Source: Symsagittifera roscoffensis (taxonomy: Eukaryota > Xenacoelomorpha > Acoela > Convolutidae). Taken from it: 64,000 nucleotides of DNA. Position 1 is the stretch's first letter. Each line of letters starts with the position of its first letter. This document shows, piece by piece, positions 23,036-35,335 of the stretch. The position numbers and the translations under genes are program-made. The notes under the pieces are model-generated. The model made no database searches. It was not told where the DNA came from and was given only the letters and a program-made list of their open reading frames with translations. The DNA lies in NCBI RefSeq assembly GCF_963678635.1, contig NW_026970963.1:1-64000 (forward strand). Direction: 5' to 3'.

Positions 23036-23515
23036 GAAGCTCTTGGGACAGTGCGGAAAAGTCTTAGGACAGTACCAAAAAGTCTTGGGACAGTGCGGAA
23101 AAGTCTTGGGACAGTACCAAGAAGTCTTGGGACAGTGACGAATAGTCTTGGGACAGTACGGAAAAGTCTTGGGACAGTACCAAGAAGTCTTAGGACAGTG
23201 CGGAAAGTCTTAGGACAGTACCAAAAAGTCTTGGGACAGTGCGGAAAAGTCTTGGGACAGTACCAAGAAGTCTTGGGACAGTGACGAATAGTCTTGGGAC
23301 AGTACGGAAAAGTCTTGGGACAGTACCAAGAAGTCTTGGGACAGTGCGGAAAAGTCTTGGGACAGTACCAAAAAGTCTTGGGACAGTACCAAAAATTCTT
23401 GGGACAGTACCGAAAAGTCTTCAGATAGTACCGAAAAGTCTTGGGACACTGCAAAAAAGTCTTGGGTCAGTACAAAAAAGTCTTGGGACAGTTGGAAAAG
23501 TCTTGGGACAGTGCG
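23036..23515 (+). repeat. Minisatellite 2, 21-bp units
   Basis: About twenty-three units alternating AGTCTTGGGACAGTGCGGAAA and AGTCTTGGGACAGTACCAAGA types, unit length 21 bp. Because 21 is divisible by three, several frames stay open as 7-residue repeats (for example KSLGTVP on plus, CPKTFWY on minus). It follows the first gag-start duplicate directly. Confidence 0.5.
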
Positions 23516-23939
23516 AAGTGTCCTAACACTAGAGCGAAAAAGGTGTTGGGACAGTCTGAAAAATCACAACACTTAAGTAAAAACACAAAGGAACGGTCAG
23601 AACGGTTAAATCACGAAGAATCCGCTCTAATAAATCATGAATTGAGAGATTTTTTCGTAACAAAAGTTTTCCTAAGCATCATAAGCATCAATTTTTTTAA
23701 AAAAACCCATCATAAATACCTTTTGAAATTTTTTATCCTTAGAAAAGAATTTTGTAAATGTTAATATTGTAAATAGAGAAAATTGTAAATAGGAATCATG
23801 AGGCGAAGTAGGGTACCAATAGCTAAAAAAAGAGCTTCAGAGTCAAAGACAAATTATAACTCGTCGCAACGAAAAGCAACGCCATCGGACCAAAAAGTAA
23901 TGAGAAAGAACTTTTCAGTGAGCATGGTCAACACAAGAA

Positions 23940-24330
23940 GCTCTTGGGACAGTGCGGAAAAGTCTTGGGACAGTGCCGAAAAGTCATGAGACAGTACGAA
24001 GAAGTCTTAGGACAGTGCGGAAAGTCTTAGGACAGTACCAAAAAGTCTTGGGACAGTGCGGAAAAGTCTTGGGACAGTACCAAGAAGTCTTGGGACAGTG
24101 ACGAATAGTCTTGGGACAGTACGGAAAAGTCTTGGGACAGTACCAAGAAGTCTTGGGACAGTGCGGAAAAGTCTTGGGACAGTACCAAAAAGTCTTGGGA
24201 CAGTACCAAAAACTCTTGGGACAGTACCGAAAAGTCTTCGGATAGTACCGAAAAGTCTTGGGACACTGCAAAAAAGTCTTGGGTCAGTACAAAAAAGTCT
24301 TGGGACAGTTGGAAAAGTCTTGGGACAGTG
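23940..24330 (+). repeat. Minisatellite 3, 21-bp units, near copy of minisatellite 2
   Basis: Same unit and nearly the same unit order as 23200-23515, including the variant units TCTTCGGATAGTACC and CTTGGGTCAGTAC near the end. The shared order of variants shows it arose by duplication of the whole segment, not by independent expansion. Confidence 0.5.
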
Positions 24331-24614
24331 CGAAGTGTCCTAACACTAGAGCGAAAAAGGTGTTGGGACAGTCTGAAAAATCACAACACTTAAGTAAAAA
24401 CACAAAGGAACGGTCAGAACGATTAAATCACGAAGAATCCGCTCTAATAAATCATGAATTGAGAGATTTTTTCGTAACAAAAGTTTTGCTAAGCATCATA
24501 AGCATCAATTTTTTAAAAAAAACCCATCATAAATACCTTTTGAAATTTTTTATCCTTAGAAAAGAATTTTGTAAATGTTAATATTGTAAATAGAGAAAAT
24601 TGTAAATAGGAATC

Positions 24615-27250
24615 ATGAGGCGAAGAAGGGTACCGATAGCAGAAAAAAGAGTTCTAGAGTCAAAGACAAATAATAACTAGTCGCAGCGGAAAGCAACGCC
24701 GTCGGACCAAAAAGTAATGAGAAAGAACTTTTCAGTGAGCATGGTCAACACACTAAGTTCAAAAGAGAACAAGACAAAAGAGGGCGCTGAGGGGAGACAA
24801 ACGAAACCTGCCATAGAGATTGATCTAGAAACACCAGATCAGAGTGTTGATGAGGTGGAGAAGAAGACAACGGAGTCGACACCGATGCCGAATGCAGATG
24901 AAGAAAATCAAAAGTCGATAGACACTGTGGAGGGCACGACGGGCAACAAGCCAGAAACAATAAAGGACGAGTCTCAAGCTAACAGAACGTCATTCACAGA
25001 AAGGATAGCGATGATGGTCGGAATGAAATCGAGAAACGTAGTGGCGGAAGAACCGAAGACCGAGAGAGGCAAAACGTTTGGAACAGTCCACGATAACAAC
25101 GTTTCCACGATAACAACAGAGGCCGACCAAGATGGTGATCAGGTTAAACAGGGAGCAGCAGCCAGCAATAGGGCGAGAGCTGATCATGAAACAACAACTC
25201 CTCTTGAAATGGGCGATTTGATGGTAAAGCTAGATCAGATCGACAAGAAACTAAAGCACAGTGAAGAGGATCTAGATGTGATAAAGAAAGAATTAAGATA
25301 CAAAAAACACGAGTACCTGGACAACTACTTCAATCTGGCGAAGGCGACAGAGGAAAAGCTTCAGCAGATGTCAGAAAATGTAGAGGCCACTGACAAAGAT
25401 CGAGAAAAGAACATCAAAAAAGACATGCAAGAAATGAAGCAACAATATGATACTGTGAACTGTAAGCTAGGGAATCTAGAGACGAGGATGGACACTATGA
25501 GCAGGGACCAGGCGGAGAGTTTGTGTGCCATACAGTCCAAACTGGATGCTATCTTGAGAAACTCTATAATACAAGAAAATCTGGCGACAAATCGAACACA
25601 AGGAAACAGAGTTGATTTCGTGGAACCACAACGTAACAAACGGGAGTCAACACTGTTACCGTTAACCCGGGATGCGGCGAGCACAGCACCGAGGGGGAAA
25701 CGTCAATTATGAAAAGTAGAACAGCAAATACGACGAATGATCCAGGAGATTCCACGACGAAAAATAACGTGGGACTGGACGCCATGACGTGGGCGGGGCG
25801 AGCACCTGGGAGATGATGAACAGGACACTGGAGGACTTCGCCACGAGGAACACCGACTCGAGCGACAGAGGAGGTGGCAAATCCAGGAAAACTTTCAAGA
25901 AGCCGAAAGAATTCAAAGATGATTCAGACGGATGCATTGATACTTGGGTAAAAGTCATGAGATAAAATTTGGAACAAGACAACTTGAACGACGAGAGACA
26001 AGCCTGCAGAGCGATACTCAGCAACTTAGAAGGCACGGCGTTGAAATGCGTAGTTGCAAAGAAGGAAGAGGAACGTGACACTGCGGAAAAAATCTTCGAA
26101 AAATTGTTTAATCGATTTGGGTCGGGCATGAAGGGTCACCAAGCGATGATGCGATTTGATAAGAGAAGGCAAAGGGATGATGAATCGATTGATCGGTTCC
26201 TAGGCGACCTTGAGAAATTGAGAAGAAGGAGTGACCCTGAAGAATCGACAAACAGAAGGAACTTTAGCATCGCCTCTAAGTTCATCGATGGGGTAAAAAG
26301 TGACGACTTGAGAACAATGTTAGTAACGCACTATTCACCGTCGAAAGATAGTGCACCGACTCCAGAAGAGATGAGACAGAAGTCAAGAGAGTACAACTGA
26401 TGAAACCCAAGAAATACTCATACTCGATAACAGGAACATGCAAGGGGGGATTAAACCACAGAGGTTGTCATGGTATAAGCGTAGGGTTGATATGGACAAA
26501 CGCAGGTCATGCGCATATTGTGGATCGGCGGACCATCATGTGGTGACGTATAAACAAGGCATGAAGAGTCTGAGGTATGCTCCGAATGAGGAAGTTATGA
26601 GCCAGATGGAAGAACACGAGTTCTACAGCGGCCTGATCATCAAGATAGGTGCGAGATGCTTCTTCTGCAATCGAGAGGGCCACTTTAGGATGGACTGTCC
26701 ATTATTTTGGGAAGCTGTAAGAAATCGAAGTCATCCGAAACACAAGTAAGCGTTAGCGGCGGTGCAGAACACAAGGAACAGACAAGCCGAGTTTGAAACG
26801 AGAATATCAGAGGCGCCGAAGGAGGAATTACCGACGAAGACGGTGAAAGCGGTAACGCAAAGCAATAATGCCATGGAGACCATGAACAAGAAGTCTCCAG
26901 AGATAAATTTTAAGAGAGCAGCTGCAGAGGCTTTTATCAAAGTGAAACAGGACTTAGCAACGAAGGAGATAGAGCAAGGAGTGAAACAGGAGATCGAAAA
27001 GCAGAAGTCCAACGAGACGTTAACTTGGTCAGTGCCAGTGCCAGAAGCCGTAGCGGGGTCAACAAAAAGTGGAAATTGCAACACTCTGAAAATGGTGACG
27101 GGAAAGCCATTCGGCATAACAAAGATCGGTGCCAGGATAATGTCAATAATCACTGTGGGCAGCCATGAGGTAACGAGCAACTTGAGCGAACCCAGCGACC
27201 AGACAATAATGCACATTGATGTGTACGCAGATTACTTGAGGTCCGGCTAG
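24615..27250 (+). pseudogene. Copy 1 gag
   Basis: Fossil gag. Order of parts: basic N-terminus (MRRSR...; NFSVSMVNT), an acidic low-complexity part (ETPDQSVDEVEKKTTEST), a coiled coil (about 25200-25480, KLDQIDKKLKHSEED), a capsid-like helical domain (about 25880-26400, with FKKPKEFKDDSDG and RRQRDDESIDRFL), then two CCHC-type knuckle positions; the second reads CFFCNREGHFRMDC (about 26660-26701). A Lys/Glu-rich C-terminal part and a conserved segment with GKPFGITKIGARIMSI (about 27100-27150) follow. The matching parts of copy 2 are at 57815-60530. It is broken in several places. Gag would form the particle and bind RNA in an active relative. Confidence 0.5.
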
Positions 27251-27256
27251 ATCTGT

Positions 27257-27348
27257 CCGGCTAGGTCCTCATCAGATGTTATCATGGTTTTCGTGCAGAT
27301 AAACATCTACACGAAAACCATGATAACATGTGATGAGGACCTAGCCGG
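27257..27348. repeat. Near-perfect inverted repeat (hairpin) with ~38-bp arms
   Basis: CCGGCTAGGTCCTCATC near the left end is mirrored by GATGAGGACCTAGCCGG at the right, and the arms continue through ATGTTATCATGGTTTTCGTG and its complement around a short centre (about 27300). Copy 2 has only one arm here (about 57720-57770), so the structure arose in copy 1, probably by template switching. Confidence 0.5.
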
Positions 27349-27830
27349 AAAGATCTACGTGGGCAAAAAAGAATTGAAAGAAAGATCGATTGGACACTGT
27401 GCTATGTTAGAAGAGGATACAATGCACATAGGGACGGATGCAGACGTATCAGCACACCTGATCGACATAAATGGCAAAAAGACTCAGTTACGCGGGTTAC
27501 TTGATACGGGGGTAGTCTTGAGTGTTATACCAATCGAGACTTGGGAGCCAATGGGTTTTGACAAAGATGACTTGAAAGACTCAAGAATACGGCTGTCAGC
27601 TGCAAACAAAGTTGCGCTGCGGGTACTAGGCAGAACACCAATAATAGCCCTAAATCTAGGGGAACGCAACCAGTGGATGAGCTTTCTTGTGGTGTAGAAC
27701 CTAGACGAGTCAGACCAGTTCATTTTAGGCAGAGATTTCATCAGGAACTTCGACGTAACGATTAATCTAAACAATGCCATGTTCAGGATTCGGAACCCGG
27801 ATAGGAAGTACGTAATTAAACCGGTAAATC
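27280..27830 (+). pseudogene. Copy 1 aspartic protease (retropepsin) region
   Basis: Contains LLDTG with flanking hydrophobic residues, the active-site signature of retroviral-type aspartic proteases, followed by SVIPIETWEPMGF and the downstream LGERN. The same segment in copy 2 is at 56900-57790. It lies between gag and RT, the usual Gypsy place. Fossil. Confidence 0.5.
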
Positions 27831-28369
27831 TGATAATGGCAAATGAAAATAAAGCGCCGGTGTTCTTGAGTAAAAGGGTAAGGCTGTAGGCAAACGAAAG
27901 GGCAATTGTAGGCTTCCGGATGAAAAATTATAATGAATTAAGTGATAGCAAGCAAGCATGCATAGTCCCAAATCCAAACTGTCAAAGTGCAGCTGTTTTA
28001 GGAAGATCCTTTCGATAACCAAGAGCGGCCTCTGCGTCAGTGTCTTGTTTAATACTCTTGACATACCCATAAGAATCCAGAGGGGAAGGAAGCTGGGATA
28101 TGCTTTGCCCGTGAAAACTTGATATGAAATGACTGAAAATGTAAAAGAGAATGAAGTACTCGAATCTCCCAATCATTGGGACATGATTTGTATCTTGAGA
28201 CGATTGAAGAAAACAAAAGGTTCATCAGGTCTTGTGAAAACACTACTTAAGTCAGATACAGTTGATGGACTCTCGAGTTGTTCAAATTTCCCAGAAAGAC
28301 CGACACCAGAGGAGATGGAAATGGATAAACCAGTTTTACCTGAAACAGAGCACGTAAGGGGTAAGGTAA

Positions 28370-29770
28370 CGGATGAACAGCTCGAGGGCATCAGGACGTA
28401 CTAGAGCGGAACGAGGATTTTTTTCGAGACATAAGGCAGACATTCGATGTTGTAATTTTAATGAACATGAAATAGAGCTTGAGGTACCGCACAGGGAGGG
28501 GGTGAGGCGCATGACCCCACACAAATCGGATGCGTATAGGAAAGAGATAGAGACATTACTAGAGTATGATATGATAGAACCATCCAAATCACCGTGGGCA
28601 TGTGCAGTAGTGATGGCCAAAAAGAAAGGCGATCAATTGAGGTTTTGTTCTGACTTTCGATACCTGAACTCCGTCACGGTGAAGGATGCCTATCCCATAC
28701 CTAGGATTGATGAGAGCCTCTCGAAGTTAGGTGATGCAAAATTTTTTACGACTCTTGATTTAGGTTCGGCTTTCTGGCAGGTCCCACTGAGGAAACAGGA
28801 CAGTGACAAAACAGGGTTCGCCTGCGAGCTGGGGCTGTTTCAGGGGAAACGGATGCCGTTTGGTCTTTGCAATGCCACGGCTACTTTTCAACGGTTGATG
28901 GCACATGCATTGATAGGTGTGACAAAGAAGTACGGCAATTTGGTAATGTGCTACTTGGATGACGTGGTAATAGCGACGCCTACACTGGAAGGTCACATCG
29001 AGCAATTGAACGAGGTGTTTGCATGCATGAAGAGGTCGGGGCTAAAGTGCAAACCATCAAAGTGCGAAATACTCAACGATTCGATAAAATACTCTGGAAG
29101 GATGGTGGACAGGCAAGGCATCAGACCAGATCCAGATGCAGTAGAAGCGGTTCTAAGCTGGAAATCGCCAAAAAAGGAACACCAGTTGATGAGCTTCCTG
29201 GGTTTTGCGAACTATTACAGGGAGTTCATCAGGGGCTACGCGGACAAGGTATACCTGATGCAACAACTAATAAGACATAAAGGCAAGAAGTTCATGTGGA
29301 ACAACGCAGCTGAAGAATCATTCCAGAGAATAAAGAAAGAGTTGTGCGAGGCATCGGTGCTAGGGATGCCAACAGAAAAAGGGATGTACGTGCTAGACAC
29401 GGATGCGTCGGTAGTCGCGATTTCTGGTATTCTCCATCAAGAACAGGAATGGAACGGGAAGACAGTCTTAAGACCAATAGCGTACGGGAGCAAAGTCTCG
29501 AGTGATACGGAAATGAAGTACGGGGCTCCGAAAGGAGAGATGTTCGCGTTGGTTGCCTTTGACGAGATATAGAGCATACCTAGGCAGTGAGCCATTCAAG
29601 CTGCGAGTCGACAACAGGGCACTCAGCTGGCTGAAGACGTACTCAATGGACCAGAGCTACATTGGAAGATGGATAGCTCACCTGGACGGGTACAACTTAA
29701 TAATTGAGCATAGAACAAGAGACAAACATCAAAATGCCGACAGCTTGAGTATGAAGACGGATTTCTACGA
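28370..29770 (+). pseudogene. Copy 1 reverse transcriptase and RNase H
   Basis: RT fingers and palm are clear: LRFCSDFRYLN, TTLDLGSAFWQVPL, MPFGLCNATATFQRLM and the catalytic YLDD (about 28952). The connection has SFLGFANYYREFI (about 29190). RNase H follows with LDTDASVVAISGIL (first Asp), GEMFALVAF (Glu) and LRVDNRALSWLK (Asp), ending at HQNADSLS. The order RT-RNase H-integrase identifies Ty3/Gypsy. Residue choice resembles Gypsy elements of invertebrates in the wide mag-like assemblage. Fossil. Confidence 0.5.
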
Positions 29771-32450
29771 GAGACAGGAACAGAGGGAGGCGAATAGGCC
29801 AGAAATCAAAGATGGCTTCTCCTTCATGGATAAGGAAACGTATGATAAGTCTTCCACTCACGAGATGGCTCGACAAGTCAGGCAAACCGATATAAGATCA
29901 CCCCGAATTACCAAAGGAGCCTCCAGAGAAACCAATCTCGAAGAAGACCCTAGGGATGCCGATAGGAATAATGCTCAAGTCAAAAATTGTGAGAGAGACG
30001 CTCAAGGCAAAAGGCTGTGATCTCAACCAGGTAGAAACGAGAGATGCACAGATAGATGAAGACTTGATGAGATTAGTCCAGAAACTGGCAGATGATAAAC
30101 CCGTGATCGAAAGAAAGGGTAAGGAGGAACCGGAAGTCACGATACTGTGAAGGAATGAGACAGTTGGCGGCAAAGACTCCTTAAAGAAAGTAATCCTGAT
30201 GGAAAAAAGTCGTGCAGTCACTGGTAGACAAAATCCCTGATGACATACGTGAGCGGACTCGGGTTAGGAAAAGGAAAGGGGCGTTTATGGAGGAAGCTGA
30301 ACACCTTGGATTAGGTCAAGAGTCCGGGGAAAGGTCCACGTCCACAGATGCTGGAGAAGAAGATGCTGGCGAGGAAAAAATGTCCGGGGAGTGTGAAGGA
30401 TGGGATGAAGATTCGGAAAAGAGCAGCGATGACCAAGGTAGTCTATGCATGATACTGGCGGAGGAGAAGATGAGACACCACGACAGGGAGCTACAGACGG
30501 ATCCCTCCTCAGGAACGTACAACTTGGATCAGCAAGAAGTGCGAGGAGGTGAAGAACTTGAGAAAATTGCGGTATCGAGGAAACCGTTTAGAGAAATATC
30601 ATGCAACTCGAATGTCAGAACAAATCTGGTGCCAGAAGACGACAGAAAGATCATGAAGAGGATAGTGTGCGTAAAGCTGAAAGATGACAGCCACAAACCT
30701 GGGGAAATGAATGGTCAGATAATGGCATTAAAAGAACATGTCAAGGCGAGATATAGGCTGTCGGATCTAACAAGGGCCCGAAAGATTGACAAGATGACAA
30801 GTAACCTATCCAAATGGATCCTAACGGGGTCCAAAGAGAGGGGGACCTGGAAGAAGACAGCTACAAGATCTTGAGCCAGTTCTACTAAGAAAGAAAAGAT
30901 TTACTCTATCAAACAGCTGATGGGATGGTAGCGTGCAAGAGAAAAGATGAGGAGGAGATCTTATACAAGCATAACCTCATCATATTGCCACAGTTGTATC
31001 AGACTGAACTGTTATTCAGATCGCACGATCAAATGGGGCACCATAGGATAGACAAGGTGCAACAGAGAATACTTCACAGGTTTGATTGTCCAGTATTAAG
31101 GAAAGCTTGCGAGAGATGGGTAAACGCATGCCTGGCATGCCTGCAAATGAAATACCCAAGAAAGATGAAGTTCCCACTCAAGTCCGTTGAGAGCTCGGAA
31201 TTCGACGAAGTTGTGCAAATAGACCACCAAAAGATCTGTATGACAGAGTCGGGATATAACCAGATACTGGTCATAATAGATCACTTCACAAAGCTGGCAG
31301 AAGCGGTGCCGTGTCAGACAGCCTTGGCAGAGGAGACTTGTGACCACCTGATCACACATTGAATACCACGGTATGGTTTTCCCATGACATTTCAAAGCCT
31401 TCGTGGGGGACCTGACAAAAGAATTGACGAAGAGGTCGCACATAGCTCAAGCGCACTCAACGACCTGCCATCCCCATACCAACGGGTTAGTGGAGAGGCA
31501 GAAAAGAACGTTGGTGAACATGCTATGGGTATACTGCTCACGGTCTATGACAGATTAGGATAAATATCTGCCTCAGGTGGTAGGGGCGTACAACAGTACG
31601 CAACAGTCAACAACTGGAATAAGTCCCTTCAAGATGTTGACGGGCAAGGAAAGAGCAATGCCTCTAACATTCTTTTACCCAGAAAAAGACGTCGCCTCAA
31701 GCTTATGTGAAAGAAGCGATCAGGAGACAGCAGGAATTAAACGAGCTCTGCAGGAGGAACACTGCGCAAACACAAATGAGACAGCGCAAGAAATACGATG
31801 AACAGATATTGTAAGCAAAACCATATGCAGTGGGCCAATACGTGTGGGTCTTCCAGAATGTCATACCTCACAAGGAGACAAAGAAACTACTTAAGAAATG
31901 GAGAGGACCGTTCATAATAACAGAAGTACACCAACAAGGACGGTTCTACCGCTTGAGTACGGGGCGAGCAGCGCATTATGAAAATCTGAAGCCTCATGTC
32001 CCATCCCGAGAAGACTGGTGCGTACCGCAGAACATGGAGCGACTCGAGTACCTACTGGTGGAGCCAGCGTGTGAGGTGAAAGAAAAAGGCACCAGAGAGA
32101 AAAGCGATGGCAACGAGGGCTTGAGTTTGGACGATAACGAAAAGATAGAAGTGGATTCAGAGGTGGAATCCTTTGTAAAAGAAGACTGGAATGATCCGGA
32201 GCAGGACGAAGCGGCAAAGTGGACGGAACCAGACTTACCAAAAGCAGTGGGAACCAGGAGTGGCAATCACAAACGGACAGGAATGAGATACAATAGGTAC
32301 GGCGATGACTTCTCGATTGATAAGATACAACCTGATGAATTAGGCGAAGAGCTACTGAGTGTGGGCGAATTGGTGGCAGACGAAGAATGGCAAATCATTC
32401 ACGACAGCGAACAATACCCGAAGGAAGACTACTCCAAACCAGAATGGCGA
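29771..32450 (+). pseudogene. Copy 1 pol spacer, integrase and C-terminal tail
   Basis: A long hydrophilic spacer (about 29770-30900, with an acidic stretch around 30340-30450) separates RNase H from integrase. Integrase has a zinc-binding N-terminus (HDQMGHHRIDK...CLACLQ), a core beginning VVQIDHQKICMTESGYNQ and IDHFTKLAEAVPC, then VVGAYNSTQQSTTGISPF. A GPF-type C-terminal module (KKWRGPFIITEVHQQG) follows near 31900. A further acidic tail carries a short duplication of the QPDELGEE phrase (about 32330 and 32470). Copy 2 lacks this part. Fossil. Confidence 0.5.
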
Positions 32451-33170
32451 TGATTTCTTGATTGATAAGGTACAACCTGATGAATTAGGCGAAGAGGTAC
32501 TTAGTGTGGGCGAATTGGTGAAAGCATCCAGCAGGTCGACGTGTCAGCAGAACAACACGTGAAAACGGAAGATCCCCTCTTCGGTAGGACGGCAACCGAC
32601 AGGTCGCTCAAAATACCACCAGATAATTTCGATAATCGACCGGGACTTACCCACACCGAAAATTTGAGATAAAGAAGCTCAAGGAAGTGAGGGAAACAAG
32701 TGAGCTGGAACTGGATGAAGAGGAGACTGAGCCTACCATAGGAAGGAATTTCAAATCAAATTTCGAAAATCCGAATGAATACTCAGAGAACATCATGATT
32801 ACGGACAGCGACTTCATCCTTTCAGACAGGACCAGCGCGATTTGTATAACAGCGGACATCAGTTTCAGATCAAGACTAGAAGCCGACTTCAGGAGGGAGT
32901 ATCAGAACGTGGAGTTCTGATGCTCCCTTTGGCACATACTCACCCTGAGCACGTGATGCTGGCACTAACAAGACTGCGAGACTTCATGATCGAAAAAACA
33001 ATAATGGAGGTCTCGATGCCGGTCTATGACACAAACAAGGGCAAGTTGGGCCCAAGGGAACTATATGCTATCCTACACGTGGTCTTCGCAGAAACGGAGA
33101 TAATGGTACACCTACACAAGAAATACTATTTGAGTATCGCCTGAGCTACGGGTGGACAACGGAGGTCTTG
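32450..33170 (+). pseudogene. Copy 1 coding remnant after the integrase tail
   Basis: Coding-like sequence (an acidic part with ELELDEEETEPTIGRN and a part with HPEHVMLALTRLRDFM) that I do not recognise. It may be the end of pol or a separate small product. Nothing matching is visible in copy 2. Confidence 0.5.
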
Positions 33171-33676
33171 AGTTGGGGGTACATGGGGATCTCGGGTAAG
33201 GGTACATGGGGATCTCGGAGCAGGTGGATGGATTTTAACGTAATTGGCTCGACAATTATAATTTAAAGAAAGACGGTGCTAAAACAATAAATGAATCTGC
33301 ATGCTCTTAAAAAACTTCCACTTGAACCATTTTAGTAGAACGGATGGAGGTATGAGGTTTTAACTACAATAATGGGGGGGGTTTAGGTTAGGAGTATAAC
33401 AGCTTAGTCTAAAAGGTGGATTTTACTTTCAGATTGATTTATTAAATCGAGTTGACGACCCAGACACACTCATTGGAAATGAAAAGAAGGTCTTGAACAA
33501 GTTCACGACGAGCAACATTTGCATGAGGTATTTCTCCAGTACTCAATTTGGTACAGTAATACACACGTTGGTTGGTACAGTAATACACAAGTTGGTTGGT
33601 ACGGTAATACACAAGTTGATTGGTACGGTAATACACAAGTTGGTTAGTGCGCGAGATCATTTAGAGATTGTAAAAG
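33171..33676 (+). repeat. Noncoding spacer between pol and the extra 3' block, with short tandem repeats
   Basis: Two copies of GGGTACATGGGGATCTCGG lie at about 33177-33217. Four 24-bp units of GGTAC(A/G)GTAATACACAAGTT(G)GTT lie at about 33550-33645. The spacer is not coding and sits just ahead of the first extra frame, where a promoter or splice acceptor for a separate transcript would be expected; no such site is proven. Confidence 0.5.
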
Positions 33677-34690
33677 ATGGCAGATCGATTTTGGATGTCC
33701 ATGCCCGCGGCGCTAAAGAGGCCTACGCTCGATGAATTGTACAGACGCTTGAGGGACCTGGATTACACCCAAGTGGATGAGAGGATGGCAGTGATGTTGA
33801 ACGTCATCCTCCAATTAGAAGAGCAAGGTGAATGCAGGTAGTCTGCGATAGAAGCTGTTGTGATGGTCGGCTGTACCACAGAAGGCATATCCAATCAAGA
33901 ACAGACCAGGCGACTGTCCTGGAATGTGGATGGAGGGGTGAGAGGATTCGACTTGGCAAGGTCCCATTACCGACCAGACCATCGACAAGATCTGCGGGCC
34001 AATCCACAAGCAAGCCTCCTTCTATGACGCGAGCAAAGCAAATGGAAGAGACGTATCCTGACCTCAGTAATCTGAAAAGGGAACTTGAGAGGGTGCAGTG
34101 GGAGAAGAATAAAGCGAATCTTGACCGGGATAGCGCGAAACTTGAGAGGAATCAAGTAAATCTGGAGAGAGACCAGGCGATCATTGAGAGTGACCAAGCG
34201 CGGCGTGACCTTGATATGTTGAAGGCAGAGTACCTGCAAGAGCAAAGGGCGCGAGAGAACGCGGCGAATTGCGAGCAGTTGAAGTCGGAACTTGAGAAGA
34301 TCCAACGGCGACAACGAGAACTCGACAGGCAGAAAGAAAAGGGAACCAGGAGCGAGCTGCTGTCGGCTCAACGCCGGAGTCACGTATGGAGGTGGATGAG
34401 GCTCCCAGGTCAAAGGGACGATTCAACTTAGACCGCGCGGCTCAAGAGCACATAAACGAGGGACTGGAGGTGCGGATACCAACCAAATCAGCGTCCTCCC
34501 TGCGTGGTTTGGAGACACAACCGATACGCCCATTGATAGACGTGGCAATGCCGGGGTATAAACCGAGCTCAACCCCGAGCAGCAGTCAGGTGAGCGGGAG
34601 TTCGTCGCGTCTTAAGGAATTTAATGAGAGACTACAGCTGAGAGTCCAACTAGAGTGGAGTTACTCCCGACTTGGAGGTAGCAACCGGTC
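33677..34690 (+). pseudogene. Extra block, part 1: coiled-coil protein
   Basis: Begins with ATG at about 33677 (MADRFWMSMPAALKRPTLDE). A strong coiled coil at about 34050-34350 is rich in Glu, Arg, Leu and Asn with repeated NLERDQ/KLERNQ phrases. A Ser/Pro-rich linker (about 34540-34610) leads to the hydrolase domain. Coiled coil followed by an SGNH hydrolase recalls the ORF1 proteins of some CR1 LINEs and extra ORFs of some rotifer LTR elements. Fossil. Confidence 0.5.
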
Positions 34691-35335
34691 AGGAGTGTGA
34701 TGATCGCAAGCTATAAGAAGAATACGGAGGGCAGATACCACCGGAACAACCACATGGATTGGAGCGCGGCGCAACTGGCGAGAAGGGATTGCTACCATGA
34801 CGCGGCTTGGGTGGAATACTATACACAGCCACGGATACCGGAGGGTGCGGTTCACCTGATTGTAGGGGACAGCCTGGTACGGGTGCTGACCCGGATCCAG
34901 TCGCATTGGCAGACTGGAGTCTTGAGTTTCTATGGAGCCGCAACGCCGCAGATGTTGGCATCACTCGAAATGCTAGGGATGGCAAGAATGTAAACGGTGA
35001 CCCTAATGATGGGGACCAATGACGTGTCCAGAGGTGAGTCAAGGAAAGTCATGATGCTACATGATAAAATGAGCTGCAACCTCGAAGAGTTGCGGATTCA
35101 GATGGATCCCAACATACTCACAGTTTGCACCATCCCTTATAACATGAAGGGCGACCAACATGCGATGGAGATGAATGAGAAAGTGCGGAACCTGAATGAG
35201 ATAATCAGGCAATTACATCAAAGGAGTGTCCTTCCCGTCAGATTGTTGGACAAGCCGAGCAGATGGAGCGATCCTTCCCAGAGGATGCATCCTCAGACGG
35301 TATCCATTTCCACATACCTAGGGACGTAGAATGGT
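34690..35335 (+). pseudogene. Extra block, part 2: SGNH/GDSL hydrolase domain
   Basis: Block I VHLIVGDSLVR (about 34850), with the GDS nucleophile motif, block III LMMGTNDVSRG (about 35005), with the GxND motif, and a block V-like DGIHFH (about 35300), with the Asp-x-x-His pair, occur at SGNH-typical spacing. SGNH enzymes hydrolyse esters of lipids, sugars or acyl groups. Their role in retroelements is unknown. Copy 2 has no match to this part. Fossil. Confidence 0.5.

Larger units (their letters stand above)
22616..24760 (+). repeat. Tandem triplication of the gag-start region, units of about 0.82-0.90 kb
   Basis: The sequence around the gag start (beginning ATGAGACGAAG or ATGAGGCGAAG) occurs at about 22896, 23797 and 24615. 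Each is preceded by AT-rich sequence containing GAATTTTGTAAATxxTAATATTG(C/T)AAATAGAG, and the first two are followed by a minisatellite, so the repeated unit is minisatellite + spacer + gag start. Copies two and three are closer to each other than to the first. Copy 2 has a single gag start, so the triplication is specific to copy 1. Confidence 0.5.

Noticed and set aside
21997-24343. Long open frames on both strands across the minisatellites (about 80-205 codons)
   Set aside because: They follow from a repeat unit without stops; residue composition is purely the repeat and the frames exist on both strands.
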